Translations under genes and position numbers: made by a program
Source of the DNA: Rhodobacteraceae bacterium UBA2776
Lineage (GTDB): Bacteria; Pseudomonadota; Alphaproteobacteria; Rhodobacterales; Rhodobacteraceae
Length of the DNA: 64,000 nt
NCBI GenBank assembly: GCA_002352425.1
Contig: DEIK01000074.1
Span: 7,559-71,558, forward strand
Reading direction: 5' to 3'
The notes under the pieces: model-generated
Database searches by the model: none
The model's input: only the letters and a program-made list of their open reading frames with translations
What the model was told of the DNA's origin: nothing
In this document: positions 45,221-54,339 of the stretch, one piece after another
Layout: each line of letters begins with the position of its first letter
Numbering within the stretch: the first letter of the stretch is position 1

Positions 45221-46258
45221 TTGAAAACTCTTGCGATCACATCAATGCGTAACGAGGGCCCCCACTGTTTGGAGTGGATTGCCCATCATTTGGCCGCGGG
45301 TGTTGACCACTTTTTAATCTACACGAATGATTGTGATGACGGCACTGATCTGATGCTTGATACATTAGAAAACGCTGGATTAGTGACGCATATCCGGCAG
45401 GTTCCCAAAGGCAAACGCACGGTGCAATGGCAGGCGCTGAAACATGCCACGGATCATCCGTTGGTCGCACAGGCAGATTGGGTTTTGGTGACGGATTGTG
45501 ATGAGTTTATCAACCTTCGCAGCCCTTATGGGACGCTGAAAGAAATGATCGAAGCCTTGCCTGACGAGGTGGATGCGATGGCGATGCCGTGGCGGTTGTT
45601 TGGCCATTCCGGCCAGATTGAAATGCGCGATGAGATGACGATTGAACGGTTTACCCGCGCAGCACCGATCGACATTCAACTGCCGCTGGCACATTTTTTT
45701 AAATCATTGTTTCGCCCCGCCGCGTTTCGTCAGTTTGGTGTGCATCGTCCAAAGCGCAAGCAGGACCGTTTGCCAAAATGGGTTGACGGAGGTGGCAATG
45801 CATTGCCCGAGGGTTTTGCCAAACAGGACGGTCGCATCAACATGTTTGGCATCGAGGCCGGCACTGATTTGGTGCAGTTGAACCATTATTCTCTACGCTC
45901 AGCGGAATCCTTTATGGTCAAACGGGCTCGTGGATTGCCCAATCATACGGAGCGCGAGATTGGTTTAGGCTATTGGGTCGAGCGTAATTTCAACACGGTA
46001 GAGGACCCTAGCATTCAGCAAATGATGGGTGCGACAAAGGCCAAGTTGGATCAACTGAAGTTGATTAAAACAATCTCTAACCTGCACAAAAACGCATGCC
46101 AGCGCCACAAAGACTGTTTTAACGAAATGATGACAAATCGCGCTGATATTCAATTGTTTTGGCACCTGACTTTAAGCGCCTCCAGTCAGCCACCCAGTGT
46201 AACTCTTGCGCGTACCCAGATTAACCGGATCATAAAGGCTGAAAACCAAGATGGCTAA
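45221..46258 (+). CDS. glycosyltransferase, GT2/GT92-like (Glyco_tranf_2_4 type)
   Basis: A 345-residue putative glycosyltransferase. The N-terminus ITSMRNEGPHCLEWIAHH and FLIYTNDCDDGTD are typical of the family found in roseobacters. The metal-binding DxD is D92-C-D94 in VLVTDCDEFIN. VQLNHYSLRSAESFMVKRAR marks the C-terminal part. The start is TTG at 45221 with AGGG upstream. It is a clear paralogue of the C-terminal half of the next gene, which it overlaps by 8 bases. The donor and acceptor are unknown. Confidence 0.88.
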   Translation: MKTLAITSMRNEGPHCLEWIAHHLAAGVDHFLIYTNDCDDGTDLMLDTLENAGLVTHIRQVPKGKRTVQWQALKHATDHPLVAQADWVLVTDCDEFINLRSPYGTLKEMIEALPDEVDAMAMPWRLFGHSGQIEMRDEMTIERFTRAAPIDIQLPLAHFFKSLFRPAAFRQFGVHRPKRKQDRLPKWVDGGGNALPEGFAKQDGRINMFGIEAGTDLVQLNHYSLRSAESFMVKRARGLPNHTEREIGLGYWVERNFNTVEDPSIQQMMGATKAKLDQLKLIKTISNLHKNACQRHKDCFNEMMTNRADIQLFWHLTLSASSQPPSVTLARTQINRIIKAENQDG

Positions 46259-48521
46259 AGCCGCAAATAAGTCGAACTTCTTTTTGCAAACGACCCTGAA
46301 TGTTCAGCAGGCGGGAGATGTGACTTTGCTTGATGCGATTTCGCATGCTGATGGCGATAATCGTAAAATGCAGTTGTTTTTTGCTGCGGGCACGCCGCCC
46401 GAGCAGTTTCGAGCGGGTAAAGGGCTGGAAATCATCGAAATGCGCAGCCTGGGCGAGGCGCCAATGCTGAATTGTATAGCCAAAGGTAAGTCTGGTCCTG
46501 TGTCGATTGATATTGGGAACCAGACCCTGAAAATTAAAGCCGAAGACCCTGAAACAGCCGTTTTCGCGGGTCTTAACGTGGGTTTTGCGATCCGCAACGG
46601 TGAATCGCTTGAAACCACGTTGGAATGGCTGAACTACCACGTCACGCATCATGGTATGAACGCTGCGCTTATTCTGGATCGGGCCAAACCACAGGCCGAT
46701 AAGGCCTACGCCAACCAGTTGAAAAACAAAGCCGCCAAGATCAAGGGACTGGAACGACTTGTACTGCTGAGAGCAAAAGTACCGCTTGGCAGAGCAGATT
46801 TGCCAGCGGAATCTCACCCTTTCAACGTGCCAGGTGCGCCGGGTAAGGATCGGATGGAAATTCCGAAAGGTGATGCGTGGAATTCGCCACTGGGTGAGTT
46901 GCAGATGTTTGAACTGCTGCGAGCGCGGTTTCTTGATCATGCCCGCGCTGTGATGAACATTGAGTTGTATGATCTGGTGGTGATTGGCAAAGGCAAAAAT
47001 GTTTTTGACCGTGCGGTTGTGGCCAGCAATGGCTGTATTCAGATGGATGGCCATCAGATTTACCCGTGGCGCGTGCGCAATGGGGATGAAGCCACATTTG
47101 GTGATCATATCTGCCGCCAGTTTGACGCCAAGGGTACGCGTAAACGGTGGTGTATTGCGCCTGCCACAGCCAAGGAAAATGTGGTTTGGCGTTTGATCCG
47201 TGTGGTTGGTGCGACCCCTGCACCGGAGGAGGCCGTGCCATATTTGCGTTGCATGGCTTTGCGTCATCCGACTGATACAGTGTCAAAAATTGTGCCTAAA
47301 ACCAGCCTGATTGAAGATGAAAATCTGCTGGCCATGTCGCAGAATATTTTCAAACATAAACCGGTTCGCACACCTGAGGAAAATGCAGGGCTAAAGTGTC
47401 GTGATACCAACCGCACCGCCATCGTTACCACCATGAAAAACGAAGGGCCGTTTATCTTGGAATGGCTGGCGTACCACCGCGCCATCGGGGTTGATGATTT
47501 CTTGGTCTACACCAATGATTGCACGGATGGCACGGATACAATGCTGCAAATGTTGCAAGACAAAGGCATCGTCCAGCACCGTGAAAATCCATTTAAAACC
47601 AGCGGCTTAAAGCCACAGCACGCAGCGCTTCAGGCGTCGGATGATGAGCCAATGATCCAGAATGCAGATTGGTTGATCTGTATGGATGTCGATGAGTTTA
47701 TAAACATCAAATGCGGCGCCGGGCGGCTTGATGATCTGTATGAGGCGATTGGCGACGCCAACATGATTTCGATCACTTGGCGGTTGTTTGGCAATAGTGA
47801 TTTGCATGAATTCAAAGATGGCCTGATCATTGAGGATTATGATCTGTGCGCCCATGAATTGATCCGAAAACCACATCAAGCCTGGGGCTTTAAAACCCTG
47901 TTTCACAACATTGGTATTTTCAAAAAAATGGGGGTGCATCGCCCCAAGGGGTTAAAGCCGCAATTGTGGGAAGATATCAATTGGGTCAATGGATCAGGGG
48001 CGCAGATGCCCAGCGACATGTACCGTAACGGCTGGCGTTCCACGACCGAGACCTATGGTTATGATCTGGTGCAGTTGAACCATTATGCGGTGCGGTGCGC
48101 CGAGAGCTTTTTGGTCAAGCGGGATCGCGGGCGGGTTAACCACGTCGATCGGGACCAAGGCATGGCTTACTGGTTTCGGATGAACAATAACGCGATGAAG
48201 GAGCATTCGATTCAGCGCATGGTGCCGGCCGTGCGTGCCGAGCTGGACGCGCTGATGGCTGACCCGGACATCGCCGCCGCACATGCGCATTCAGTTAAAA
48301 TGCACAGCGAAAAAATTGTAGAGCTGAAGGCGGGTGAAAACTATGCCGCGTTCTATAAGGAATTGACCAGCCCGCGGTTAGAGGCCCTTTCGAAACTGCA
48401 TGCGCATTTCGGGGCGAACGTGTTTCTGCTGGGACCAGAAGTTGTCCCTGACGAGGTTCTGGAGAAAGACCCCAATGAGGATTTCTTTTTCACTGTCGAA
48501 AAAGGCGAAACGACACATTAA
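46251..48521 (+). CDS. two-part glycosyltransferase with an apparently decayed N-terminal copy
   Basis: A 756-residue protein. Residues about 388-660 are a full glycosyltransferase domain like the upstream gene: IVTTMKNEGPFILEWLAYH, FLVYTNDCTDGTD, D479-V-D481 in LICMDVDEF, and DLVQLNHYAVRCAESFLVKR. Residues about 110-370 look like a distant copy of the same fold, starting FAIRNGESLETTLEWLNYH; at the DxD position they read LVVIGKGKNVFD, so metal binding is probably lost. Residues 1-105 have no recognised motif. It may be a scaffold or an acceptor-binding glycosyltransferase. Confidence 0.85.
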   Translation: MAKAANKSNFFLQTTLNVQQAGDVTLLDAISHADGDNRKMQLFFAAGTPPEQFRAGKGLEIIEMRSLGEAPMLNCIAKGKSGPVSIDIGNQTLKIKAEDPETAVFAGLNVGFAIRNGESLETTLEWLNYHVTHHGMNAALILDRAKPQADKAYANQLKNKAAKIKGLERLVLLRAKVPLGRADLPAESHPFNVPGAPGKDRMEIPKGDAWNSPLGELQMFELLRARFLDHARAVMNIELYDLVVIGKGKNVFDRAVVASNGCIQMDGHQIYPWRVRNGDEATFGDHICRQFDAKGTRKRWCIAPATAKENVVWRLIRVVGATPAPEEAVPYLRCMALRHPTDTVSKIVPKTSLIEDENLLAMSQNIFKHKPVRTPEENAGLKCRDTNRTAIVTTMKNEGPFILEWLAYHRAIGVDDFLVYTNDCTDGTDTMLQMLQDKGIVQHRENPFKTSGLKPQHAALQASDDEPMIQNADWLICMDVDEFINIKCGAGRLDDLYEAIGDANMISITWRLFGNSDLHEFKDGLIIEDYDLCAHELIRKPHQAWGFKTLFHNIGIFKKMGVHRPKGLKPQLWEDINWVNGSGAQMPSDMYRNGWRSTTETYGYDLVQLNHYAVRCAESFLVKRDRGRVNHVDRDQGMAYWFRMNNNAMKEHSIQRMVPAVRAELDALMADPDIAAAHAHSVKMHSEKIVELKAGENYAAFYKELTSPRLEALSKLHAHFGANVFLLGPEVVPDEVLEKDPNEDFFFTVEKGETTH

Positions 48522-48563
48522 CCACATGGCGGTAAAACAAAGCGGCTTATTGTTTCGGATTCG

Positions 48564-48593
48564 TTGACAAAGCGGGCTATTATCTACATATTT
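48564..48593 (+). promoter_or_regulatory. possible promoter before the glycosyltransferase-methyltransferase gene
   Basis: A perfect TTGACA lies at 48564-48569, with CATATT 17 bases later as a weak -10. It sits in the 141-base gap before the gene at 48663, one of the few real gaps in the cluster. Confidence 0.35.
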
Positions 48594-48662
48594 TAAGCGA
48601 AACAGGCACAATAAGCACTGCAAGTATAACAGGCCGAATGGCTGATAAAATTGAGGAATATC

Positions 48663-50207
48663 ATGGTACTCCCGACAATCGGAACACTTTGGATTGGTCC
48701 TGAACTGAGCTGGCTGGAACAGCTGTGTTTGCAATCGTTTTTGGACCACGGGCACGAGGTGGTTTTATACACCTATGGCCAAGTTAAAGGTGTGCCAAAA
48801 GGCGTGAAGATCGCAGACGCAGATGATGTGTTGCCCAGCAAGAGCATCATCCGCCATGCGCGCACAGGTAGCCCTGCTTATCATGCCGATGTGTTTCGCC
48901 TGCATATGTTGAAACAGACGGACTATATATGGGCCGATACTGATGCGTTTTGCTGTCAGCCTTGGGACATTAAAAAGGGCAAGCATTTTCACGGATGGAT
49001 TTCCGATAAGAAACCACAGGTGAACAACGGTGTTTTGCGTCTGCCAAAGTCTAGCAAAACGCTGGCGGCGATGATCAAATTCACCAGTGATGAATATCCG
49101 GTTCCGCCGTGGCTGTCCAAGAAGGACAAGGATGAGCTGCAGGCCTTGAAAGACAAGGGCGAGGGCATGCATGTGTCCTTGATGCCGTGGGGCGTTTGGG
49201 GGCCGGATGCGTTGACTTGGTTCCTGAATGACACGGGTGAAATCAAGTATACTCAAGACAAGCATGTGATCTATCCCGTGCCGTTTTCCATCGCAGGCGT
49301 CACCCTTAATCCCAATCGGCGTGACAAGGCCCGTGGGATGATTAAGGATGACACGCTTTCAATCCATTTCTGGGGGCGTCGTTTTAGAAACATTGCCGCC
49401 AAATATGGCGGTGTGCCGCCAAAAGGCAGCTATGTTGCCGAGCTGTGTAAACGTCACAAGATTAACCCCAGGAAAACAGCCCATATGATGCAAAAGAAAA
49501 ATATCGTAGCGCCGATCCAAGATGTGGATTTTTCCATGTTCGATGATGCTGATGTGGCTAACCTCATTTTGCAACGCTCCGAAGTGGGTGAGGTTGGGCA
49601 GGAAATCCGCGATTGGCTGGATGGCAACGACGCACCTTTGCAAAAATACGCTAAGGATAATCGCGATGCAATTTTGAACGAGGCCCTCGAAGTGGCGCGG
49701 CGGGAATGCGAGTTTTTTGTCGAAGCTACGGATGACCCAAAGCCAAAGAAAATTGCAGATATTGGATGTGGGTATGCTTTTGCCGATCTGTTTTTGTACA
49801 ACCGTTACAAATCCAATATTACCTTGATCGACATTGAGGAAAGCAAAGACCGCCATTTTGGCTTTGCAGAATCTGGTTCGGGCTATGCGAGTCTGGATAA
49901 GGCGCAGAAGTTTTTGACCAAAAATGGTGTGCCTAAGCAAAAGATCACGCTGATCAATCCGAATAAGAAAAAGGTTTCCAAGATCGGCGATTTTGATCTG
50001 GCGATTAGTCTGGCCTCTTGTGGGTTTCACTATCCGGTTTCCACCTATGATGGGTTTTTCAGCAGTCAGATAAACGACGGCGGTGCCGTGGTTTTGGATA
50101 TCCGCAAAGGTTCGGGTGGGATTGGGGAAATGAAGTCATTTGGCACTGTTGATGTGCTGGCAAAGCACCCGAAATATTCAACGGTTTTGGCCCGCGCAGA
50201 TGGTTGA
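48663..50207 (+). CDS. fusion of a sugar-region glycosyltransferase and a methyltransferase-like domain
   Basis: A 514-residue protein. Residues 1-260 resemble glycosyltransferases with a DXD sugar-binding motif (GT32-like): WIGPELSWLEQLCLQSF and YIWADTDAFCCQPW, with D92-T-D94. Residues 360-514 resemble a SAM methyltransferase, with KIADIGCGYAFADLFL and ITLIDIEES. That second part is similar to the N-terminal domain of the next protein (DIRKGSGG versus DIKKGSGS). The start is ATG 48663 with GAGGAA upstream. The frame overlaps the next gene by 8 bases. Confidence 0.8.
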   Translation: MVLPTIGTLWIGPELSWLEQLCLQSFLDHGHEVVLYTYGQVKGVPKGVKIADADDVLPSKSIIRHARTGSPAYHADVFRLHMLKQTDYIWADTDAFCCQPWDIKKGKHFHGWISDKKPQVNNGVLRLPKSSKTLAAMIKFTSDEYPVPPWLSKKDKDELQALKDKGEGMHVSLMPWGVWGPDALTWFLNDTGEIKYTQDKHVIYPVPFSIAGVTLNPNRRDKARGMIKDDTLSIHFWGRRFRNIAAKYGGVPPKGSYVAELCKRHKINPRKTAHMMQKKNIVAPIQDVDFSMFDDADVANLILQRSEVGEVGQEIRDWLDGNDAPLQKYAKDNRDAILNEALEVARRECEFFVEATDDPKPKKIADIGCGYAFADLFLYNRYKSNITLIDIEESKDRHFGFAESGSGYASLDKAQKFLTKNGVPKQKITLINPNKKKVSKIGDFDLAISLASCGFHYPVSTYDGFFSSQINDGGAVVLDIRKGSGGIGEMKSFGTVDVLAKHPKYSTVLARADG

Positions 50208-51561
50208 GACAAAGACGATTCTTCAGGCGCTTGATCTGGATGAGGTGGGGCGGATCGCTGATATCAATGGCGGCACACCTGATCTGGCGATTGCGCTACA
50301 CAACCGATTTGGCAGCAAAATCGACGTGATCTGTTTGGACAGCGAAGGCGGGTATATTGAGCCGGATAAAGATATCCGTAAATATACCAAAAAGCTGCAA
50401 AAAGCCGGTGTTGAAAAATCAGCTATTCGGTTTGTGACAAAGCAAAGGATGCTCAAATCCTATGACGTGGTCACCACGGTTGGAAATTTCGGGTCGCGCT
50501 ACAAGATCAAGCATATCAAACGTCTGTTTGATAAGGCACTGCACCCGTTATCACGGGTGGTAATTGATATCAAAAAGGGCAGTGGTAGCTATCCGTTTTT
50601 GAACGACTACGGCGGATGCAATACCCTATCAGCGCCAACGCGAGACAGCACAGGTATGGTGGTGATGTCGGTTGAACCCGTGTCCGAACCGGCGGGCGAA
50701 TGGTCTGCGATTGCCAAAAAACTGGCAGGCAAAAAGGGCTTTTTCACTGATTGTGGCGAGCATTCCTTTCTTTACATCCCGCGTGGCGACACATTGGTTG
50801 TGACCTTTGACAACCTTGATATAGCCATGACCAAACGTGATGATCGGCGTCCTTGGGGCTTTGCGTTTATTGAGTCTGAAAACTGGTCCATGCTGGGCGT
50901 TATGGCCAACGGCTGGACATGGTTTCGCGATGGGGCTGTGACGGATGAATTTAATCGTCTACGCGACAGTGGTTTCTTTGATCAATTCAAGCGCGTGGTG
51001 TTTTACGGGGCCTCGATGGGTGGGTACGGCGCTGCGGCTTATTCAGCGGCGGCCAAGGGATCAACTGTATTTGTGATCAGCCCACAATCGACGTTGGATA
51101 AGGAAATCGTTCCGTGGGAAATGCGCTATAAAAAGGTCTGGGGCCGCGATTTTTCCGGCGAATATGGCGATGCTTCTATCAGCAGTCAATCGGCTGCCGA
51201 CGTGCATTTGATGTATGACCCTTATGTTGCGCCCGATACGGGTCATGCCAAACGGTTCACGGGTGAAAATGTTACGCATTGGCGCTGTCCGTTGCTTGGC
51301 CACCGGCTAGGGTCATCCTTGCAGCAAATGGGAATTTTGCAGGAAATCGCGCGCAAATCCATTTTGGGCGAGTTAGACCAGCTGACGTTTTACAAATTGC
51401 TGCGCAAGCGCCACGAATTTCCGCGCTATCAGCGTGAACTGGCCAATCTGGCACTGGATCGAGGCCGCCCTGAATTGGCGCGCCGCGTTTGTCGCTTTGT
51501 ATTGGCGCAGCGCAAAGACCGGTTTTTCCAAAAAATGCTGGCCCGTATCGCCAATGATTAG
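50200..51561 (+). CDS. methyltransferase-like domain joined to an alpha/beta-hydrolase domain
   Basis: A 453-residue protein. Residues 15-130 show the same fold pattern as the C-terminus of the upstream gene: GRIADINGGTPDLAIALH, VICLDSEGG and VVIDIKKGSGSYPFLNDYG. The glycine-rich SAM motif is altered (DINGG instead of DIGCG), so catalysis is doubtful. Residues 190-400 look like an alpha/beta-hydrolase with the nucleophile elbow FYGASMGGYGAAAYS (S272). It could be an acyl- or acetyl-esterase acting on the glycan. The start is ATG 50200. Confidence 0.75.
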   Translation: MVETKTILQALDLDEVGRIADINGGTPDLAIALHNRFGSKIDVICLDSEGGYIEPDKDIRKYTKKLQKAGVEKSAIRFVTKQRMLKSYDVVTTVGNFGSRYKIKHIKRLFDKALHPLSRVVIDIKKGSGSYPFLNDYGGCNTLSAPTRDSTGMVVMSVEPVSEPAGEWSAIAKKLAGKKGFFTDCGEHSFLYIPRGDTLVVTFDNLDIAMTKRDDRRPWGFAFIESENWSMLGVMANGWTWFRDGAVTDEFNRLRDSGFFDQFKRVVFYGASMGGYGAAAYSAAAKGSTVFVISPQSTLDKEIVPWEMRYKKVWGRDFSGEYGDASISSQSAADVHLMYDPYVAPDTGHAKRFTGENVTHWRCPLLGHRLGSSLQQMGILQEIARKSILGELDQLTFYKLLRKRHEFPRYQRELANLALDRGRPELARRVCRFVLAQRKDRFFQKMLARIAND

Positions 51562-51636
51562 CATCTGACTTGAGGCGACTTTGTTAATCATGATAGGTTA
51601 TGGACAATAAAGTAACGGATCGAGTAGCGGGATAAT

Positions 51637-52524
51637 ATGCGCACAGATATCAACATCGTTTATCATTTGGGTGCGCCCCACACAGACAATGATCAAATTA
51701 CATGGTCTTTGCGCAAAGACGCGGATTTGCTGGCCGAAAAAGGCGTTATGATGCGCCGCCCTGGGGAATATCGGCAAGTTCTAAAAGAAATGATCCTTGA
51801 ATTGAAGGGAGAGGACCCGTCGGTCGTAGATCAGGAGAATCTGCTTTCCGCTATCATCAAAAACCAGCAGGTTGATCGTTTGATTATGTCTGATCCCCGG
51901 TTTTTGGGAGTGCCTGCGTGGATGCTGTATGGCGGTTCGCTTTATCAAAATGCGGCGAAAAATACGGGGCGCATTCGGGATTTGTTTCCAGACAACCCCT
52001 GCGAGTTTCACCTTGGTATTTCGTGTCCTGCCACCTTTCTTCCAGCGGTTTTTAAGGCTCAAACCGACAAGACCTATGAGCAGTTTATTGATGGTTGCGA
52101 TTTGGCGACCCTTCGGTGGTCCAATGTCATTCGCGAAATCCAAGAGGAAAACCCAGATTGCCCGCTGAATGTGTGGTGCAACGAAGATACGCCGATCATT
52201 TGGCCGACAATCCTGCGTGAGATCGCGGGACTAGATCCGCAAACACGTCTGGCTGGCGAGTTGGATGTCATTCAGCAAATCATGTCCGAGGATGGTGTTG
52301 CGCTATTGGTCAAATATCTGGACGAGCGGCCCAACCTGACCGAAATTCAACGCCGCCGTGTGCGGGGTATTTTCCTTGAGAAATTCTTTTTGGATGAGGC
52401 AGTTGAAGAAGAAATCGATCTGCCCGGATGGGCGGATGAAACCGTAGATGCGTTAACAGAAATCTACGAAGACGACATTGAACGGATCGAGAGCTTGCCG
52501 GGTGTAAACTTTATCACGCCCTAA
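51637..52524 (+). CDS. sulfotransferase-like protein lacking a normal P-loop
   Basis: A 295-residue protein. Its start, IVYHLGAPHTDNDQITWSLR, with DLLAEKGVMMRRP after it, has the layout of bacterial sulfotransferase-like proteins (HxGxxKTGTTxLQ...L...GV). The conserved Lys and Thr/Ser of the PAPS-binding loop are replaced (H15, D17, N18, D19). It may therefore not bind PAPS. The C-terminal third is strongly acidic. It sits between the hydrolase fusion and the epimerase, so a role in the glycan is inferred. Homology is tentative. Confidence 0.6.
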   Translation: MRTDINIVYHLGAPHTDNDQITWSLRKDADLLAEKGVMMRRPGEYRQVLKEMILELKGEDPSVVDQENLLSAIIKNQQVDRLIMSDPRFLGVPAWMLYGGSLYQNAAKNTGRIRDLFPDNPCEFHLGISCPATFLPAVFKAQTDKTYEQFIDGCDLATLRWSNVIREIQEENPDCPLNVWCNEDTPIIWPTILREIAGLDPQTRLAGELDVIQQIMSEDGVALLVKYLDERPNLTEIQRRRVRGIFLEKFFLDEAVEEEIDLPGWADETVDALTEIYEDDIERIESLPGVNFITP

Positions 52525-52565
52525 TCATCACACAGCAGTAAAACTCAATCACAAGGCTTTCAAAC

Positions 52566-53582
52566 ATGCGCACCGCACTCGTTACCGGATCAGCTGGATT
52601 CATCGGATATTTCACCTGTAAACGCTTGCTGGAGGCTGGGTTTCGGGTGATTGGCGTCGATGCGATGACAGATTACTACGATGTGTCGCTGAAAGAGCGT
52701 CGCCATGCGATGTTGTTGCAAGGCCCGAATTTCTCGGCGATCAATGCGCGGATCGAAGAACCCGACATGCTGAAAAACCTGCTGCGCGATGAGCAGATTG
52801 ACGTGGTGGTTCACCTCGCAGCGCAAGCTGGCGTGCGCTATTCGATTGAAGATCCGAAGTCCTATGTACAGGCCAATTTGCTGGGTGCGTATGAGTTGCT
52901 TGAGGCGGTGCGCGCCCATAAGCCGGGCCATGTTTTAATGGCATCCACATCATCGGTTTATGGGGCCAACACGCAAATGCCTTATAAAGAGACCGATAAG
53001 GTCGACACTCAAATGTCGTTCTATGCTGCCACCAAAAAAGCGAACGAGGCGATGGCGCATTCCTACGCGCATCTTTACGACATCCCGACCACGATGTTCC
53101 GGTTTTTCACGGTTTATGGTCCTTGGGGCCGCCCTGATATGGCGCCGATCCGGTTCGCCAAGGCGATTTATGCGGATGAACCTATCGATATTTATAACCA
53201 CGGCAAAATGAAGCGTGATTTTACCTATGTCGAGGATTTGGTCGAGGGTATTTTGCGTCTGATTGATGCGGTGCCAGTGCGGCCTGCGTCTGAGGACGAC
53301 ATCGAGGAAGGCGACAGCCTGAGTGCGGTTGCACCGTTTCGGCAGGTGAATATCGGCAATGCCGAACCTGTTCCGTTGATGGAGTTCATTGCGGCGATGG
53401 AATCCGCCATCGGGGTTGAGGCGAAAAAGAACTATATGGATATTCAACCAGGTGATGTGCCGGCCACATGGGCGGACACAGCATTGTTGAAGCGCTTGAC
53501 GGGGTATGCCCCTTCGACCAGCGTTCAAACAGGGGCGGCCAAGTTTGTAGAATGGTACAAAGAGCATTATAATCAAGGGTGA
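52566..53582 (+). CDS. UDP-glucuronate 4-epimerase (NAD-dependent)
   Basis: A 338-residue extended SDR. The NAD-binding motif is TGSAGFIGYFTCKRL, and the catalytic pair is Y153 and K157 in FYAATKKANE, with SSVYG for the serine. The YAATKKANE and FFTVYGPWGRPDMA motifs match UDP-glucuronate epimerases (LpsL, CapI), which make UDP-galacturonate. It closes the cluster that begins with UDP-glucose dehydrogenase, whose product is its likely substrate. Confidence 0.9.
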   Translation: MRTALVTGSAGFIGYFTCKRLLEAGFRVIGVDAMTDYYDVSLKERRHAMLLQGPNFSAINARIEEPDMLKNLLRDEQIDVVVHLAAQAGVRYSIEDPKSYVQANLLGAYELLEAVRAHKPGHVLMASTSSVYGANTQMPYKETDKVDTQMSFYAATKKANEAMAHSYAHLYDIPTTMFRFFTVYGPWGRPDMAPIRFAKAIYADEPIDIYNHGKMKRDFTYVEDLVEGILRLIDAVPVRPASEDDIEEGDSLSAVAPFRQVNIGNAEPVPLMEFIAAMESAIGVEAKKNYMDIQPGDVPATWADTALLKRLTGYAPSTSVQTGAAKFVEWYKEHYNQG

Positions 53583-53677
53583 TTGAATACCCCCTTGCAG
53601 ACTCACCTATGTTCCCCTATATCCCTTGACAACAGCGGCGCGCTGGCTTCCACACCCAGCGCCCACCGGAGATTTCA

Positions 53678-53700
53678 ACGGGCCGCGCGCCCGTTTTTTT
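53678..53700 (+). terminator. Rho-independent terminator after the glycan cluster
   Basis: ACGGGC-CGCGC-GCCCGT forms a perfect six-base-pair GC-rich stem followed by a run of seven T. It is 96 bases after the epimerase stop and 63 before rimP, so it separates the glycan cluster from the translation operon. Confidence 0.85.
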
Positions 53701-53762
53701 GTGCTTTGAGAAAAGTTAAAAATGCCGGTTTCAAATGCTGCACAAGCTTAAGAAAAGAACAT

Positions 53763-54338
53763 ATGACTGACCTGATCGCCAAAGCCGCTATCGACCGTAA
53801 ACTGGCCGAAATTATCCAACCCGTCATCGAGGGTTTGGGGTATGAGTTGGTGCGCGTGCGCATGCAGGGCGGCAAAACCAAATCGATGCAAATCATGGCC
53901 GAACGCCCCGATGGTGGTATCGAGGTTGATGATTGTGCGAAAATCTCAACCGCTGTGTCGGCCATTTTAGATGTCGAAGACCCGTTTGAAGACCCTTATG
54001 CGCTAGAAGTGTCCAGCCCAGGTATTGATCGCCCGCTGACCCGTTTCAAAGATTTTGATATGTGGAACGGCTATGAGGCCAAGATCGAGACGGATGAATT
54101 GGTTGACGGCCGCCGCCGCTTTAAGGGTGTGTTGGCGGGTGTCAATGATGATGAGATTTTGATCACGATTGACGAGGGCACCATCGGGCTAAAGTTCGAC
54201 TGGTTGTCTGATGCAAAGCTTGTTCTGACCGACGGGTTGATCAGCGAAATGTTGCGCCAACGCAAAGCGAGCGGCGACATTGACGAGAACGATTTTGACG
54301 ATATTGAAACCACTGATACCGACACCAACGAGGGCTGA
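53763..54338 (+). CDS. rimP: ribosome maturation factor RimP
   Basis: A 191-residue RimP needed for 30S subunit maturation. [36 protein letters not shown] and [20 protein letters not shown] are the classic motifs. The last 20 residues are very acidic. The start is the ATG at 53763; upstream in-frame codons cross the terminator. It leads the rimP-nusA-ylxR-infB operon, conserved across bacteria. Confidence 0.95.
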   Translation: MTDLIAKAAIDRKLAEIIQPVIEGLGYELVRVRMQGGKTKSMQIMAERPDGGIEVDDCAKISTAVSAILDVEDPFEDPYALEVSSPGIDRPLTRFKDFDMWNGYEAKIETDELVDGRRRFKGVLAGVNDDEILITIDEGTIGLKFDWLSDAKLVLTDGLISEMLRQRKASGDIDENDFDDIETTDTDTNEG

Positions 54339-54339
54339 C

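Noticed and set aside
46230..47267. 345-codon leftward open frame opposite the two-part glycosyltransferase
   Set aside because: The rightward frame continues into a domain clearly paralogous to the upstream gene. The leftward one has no motif or ribosome-binding site.
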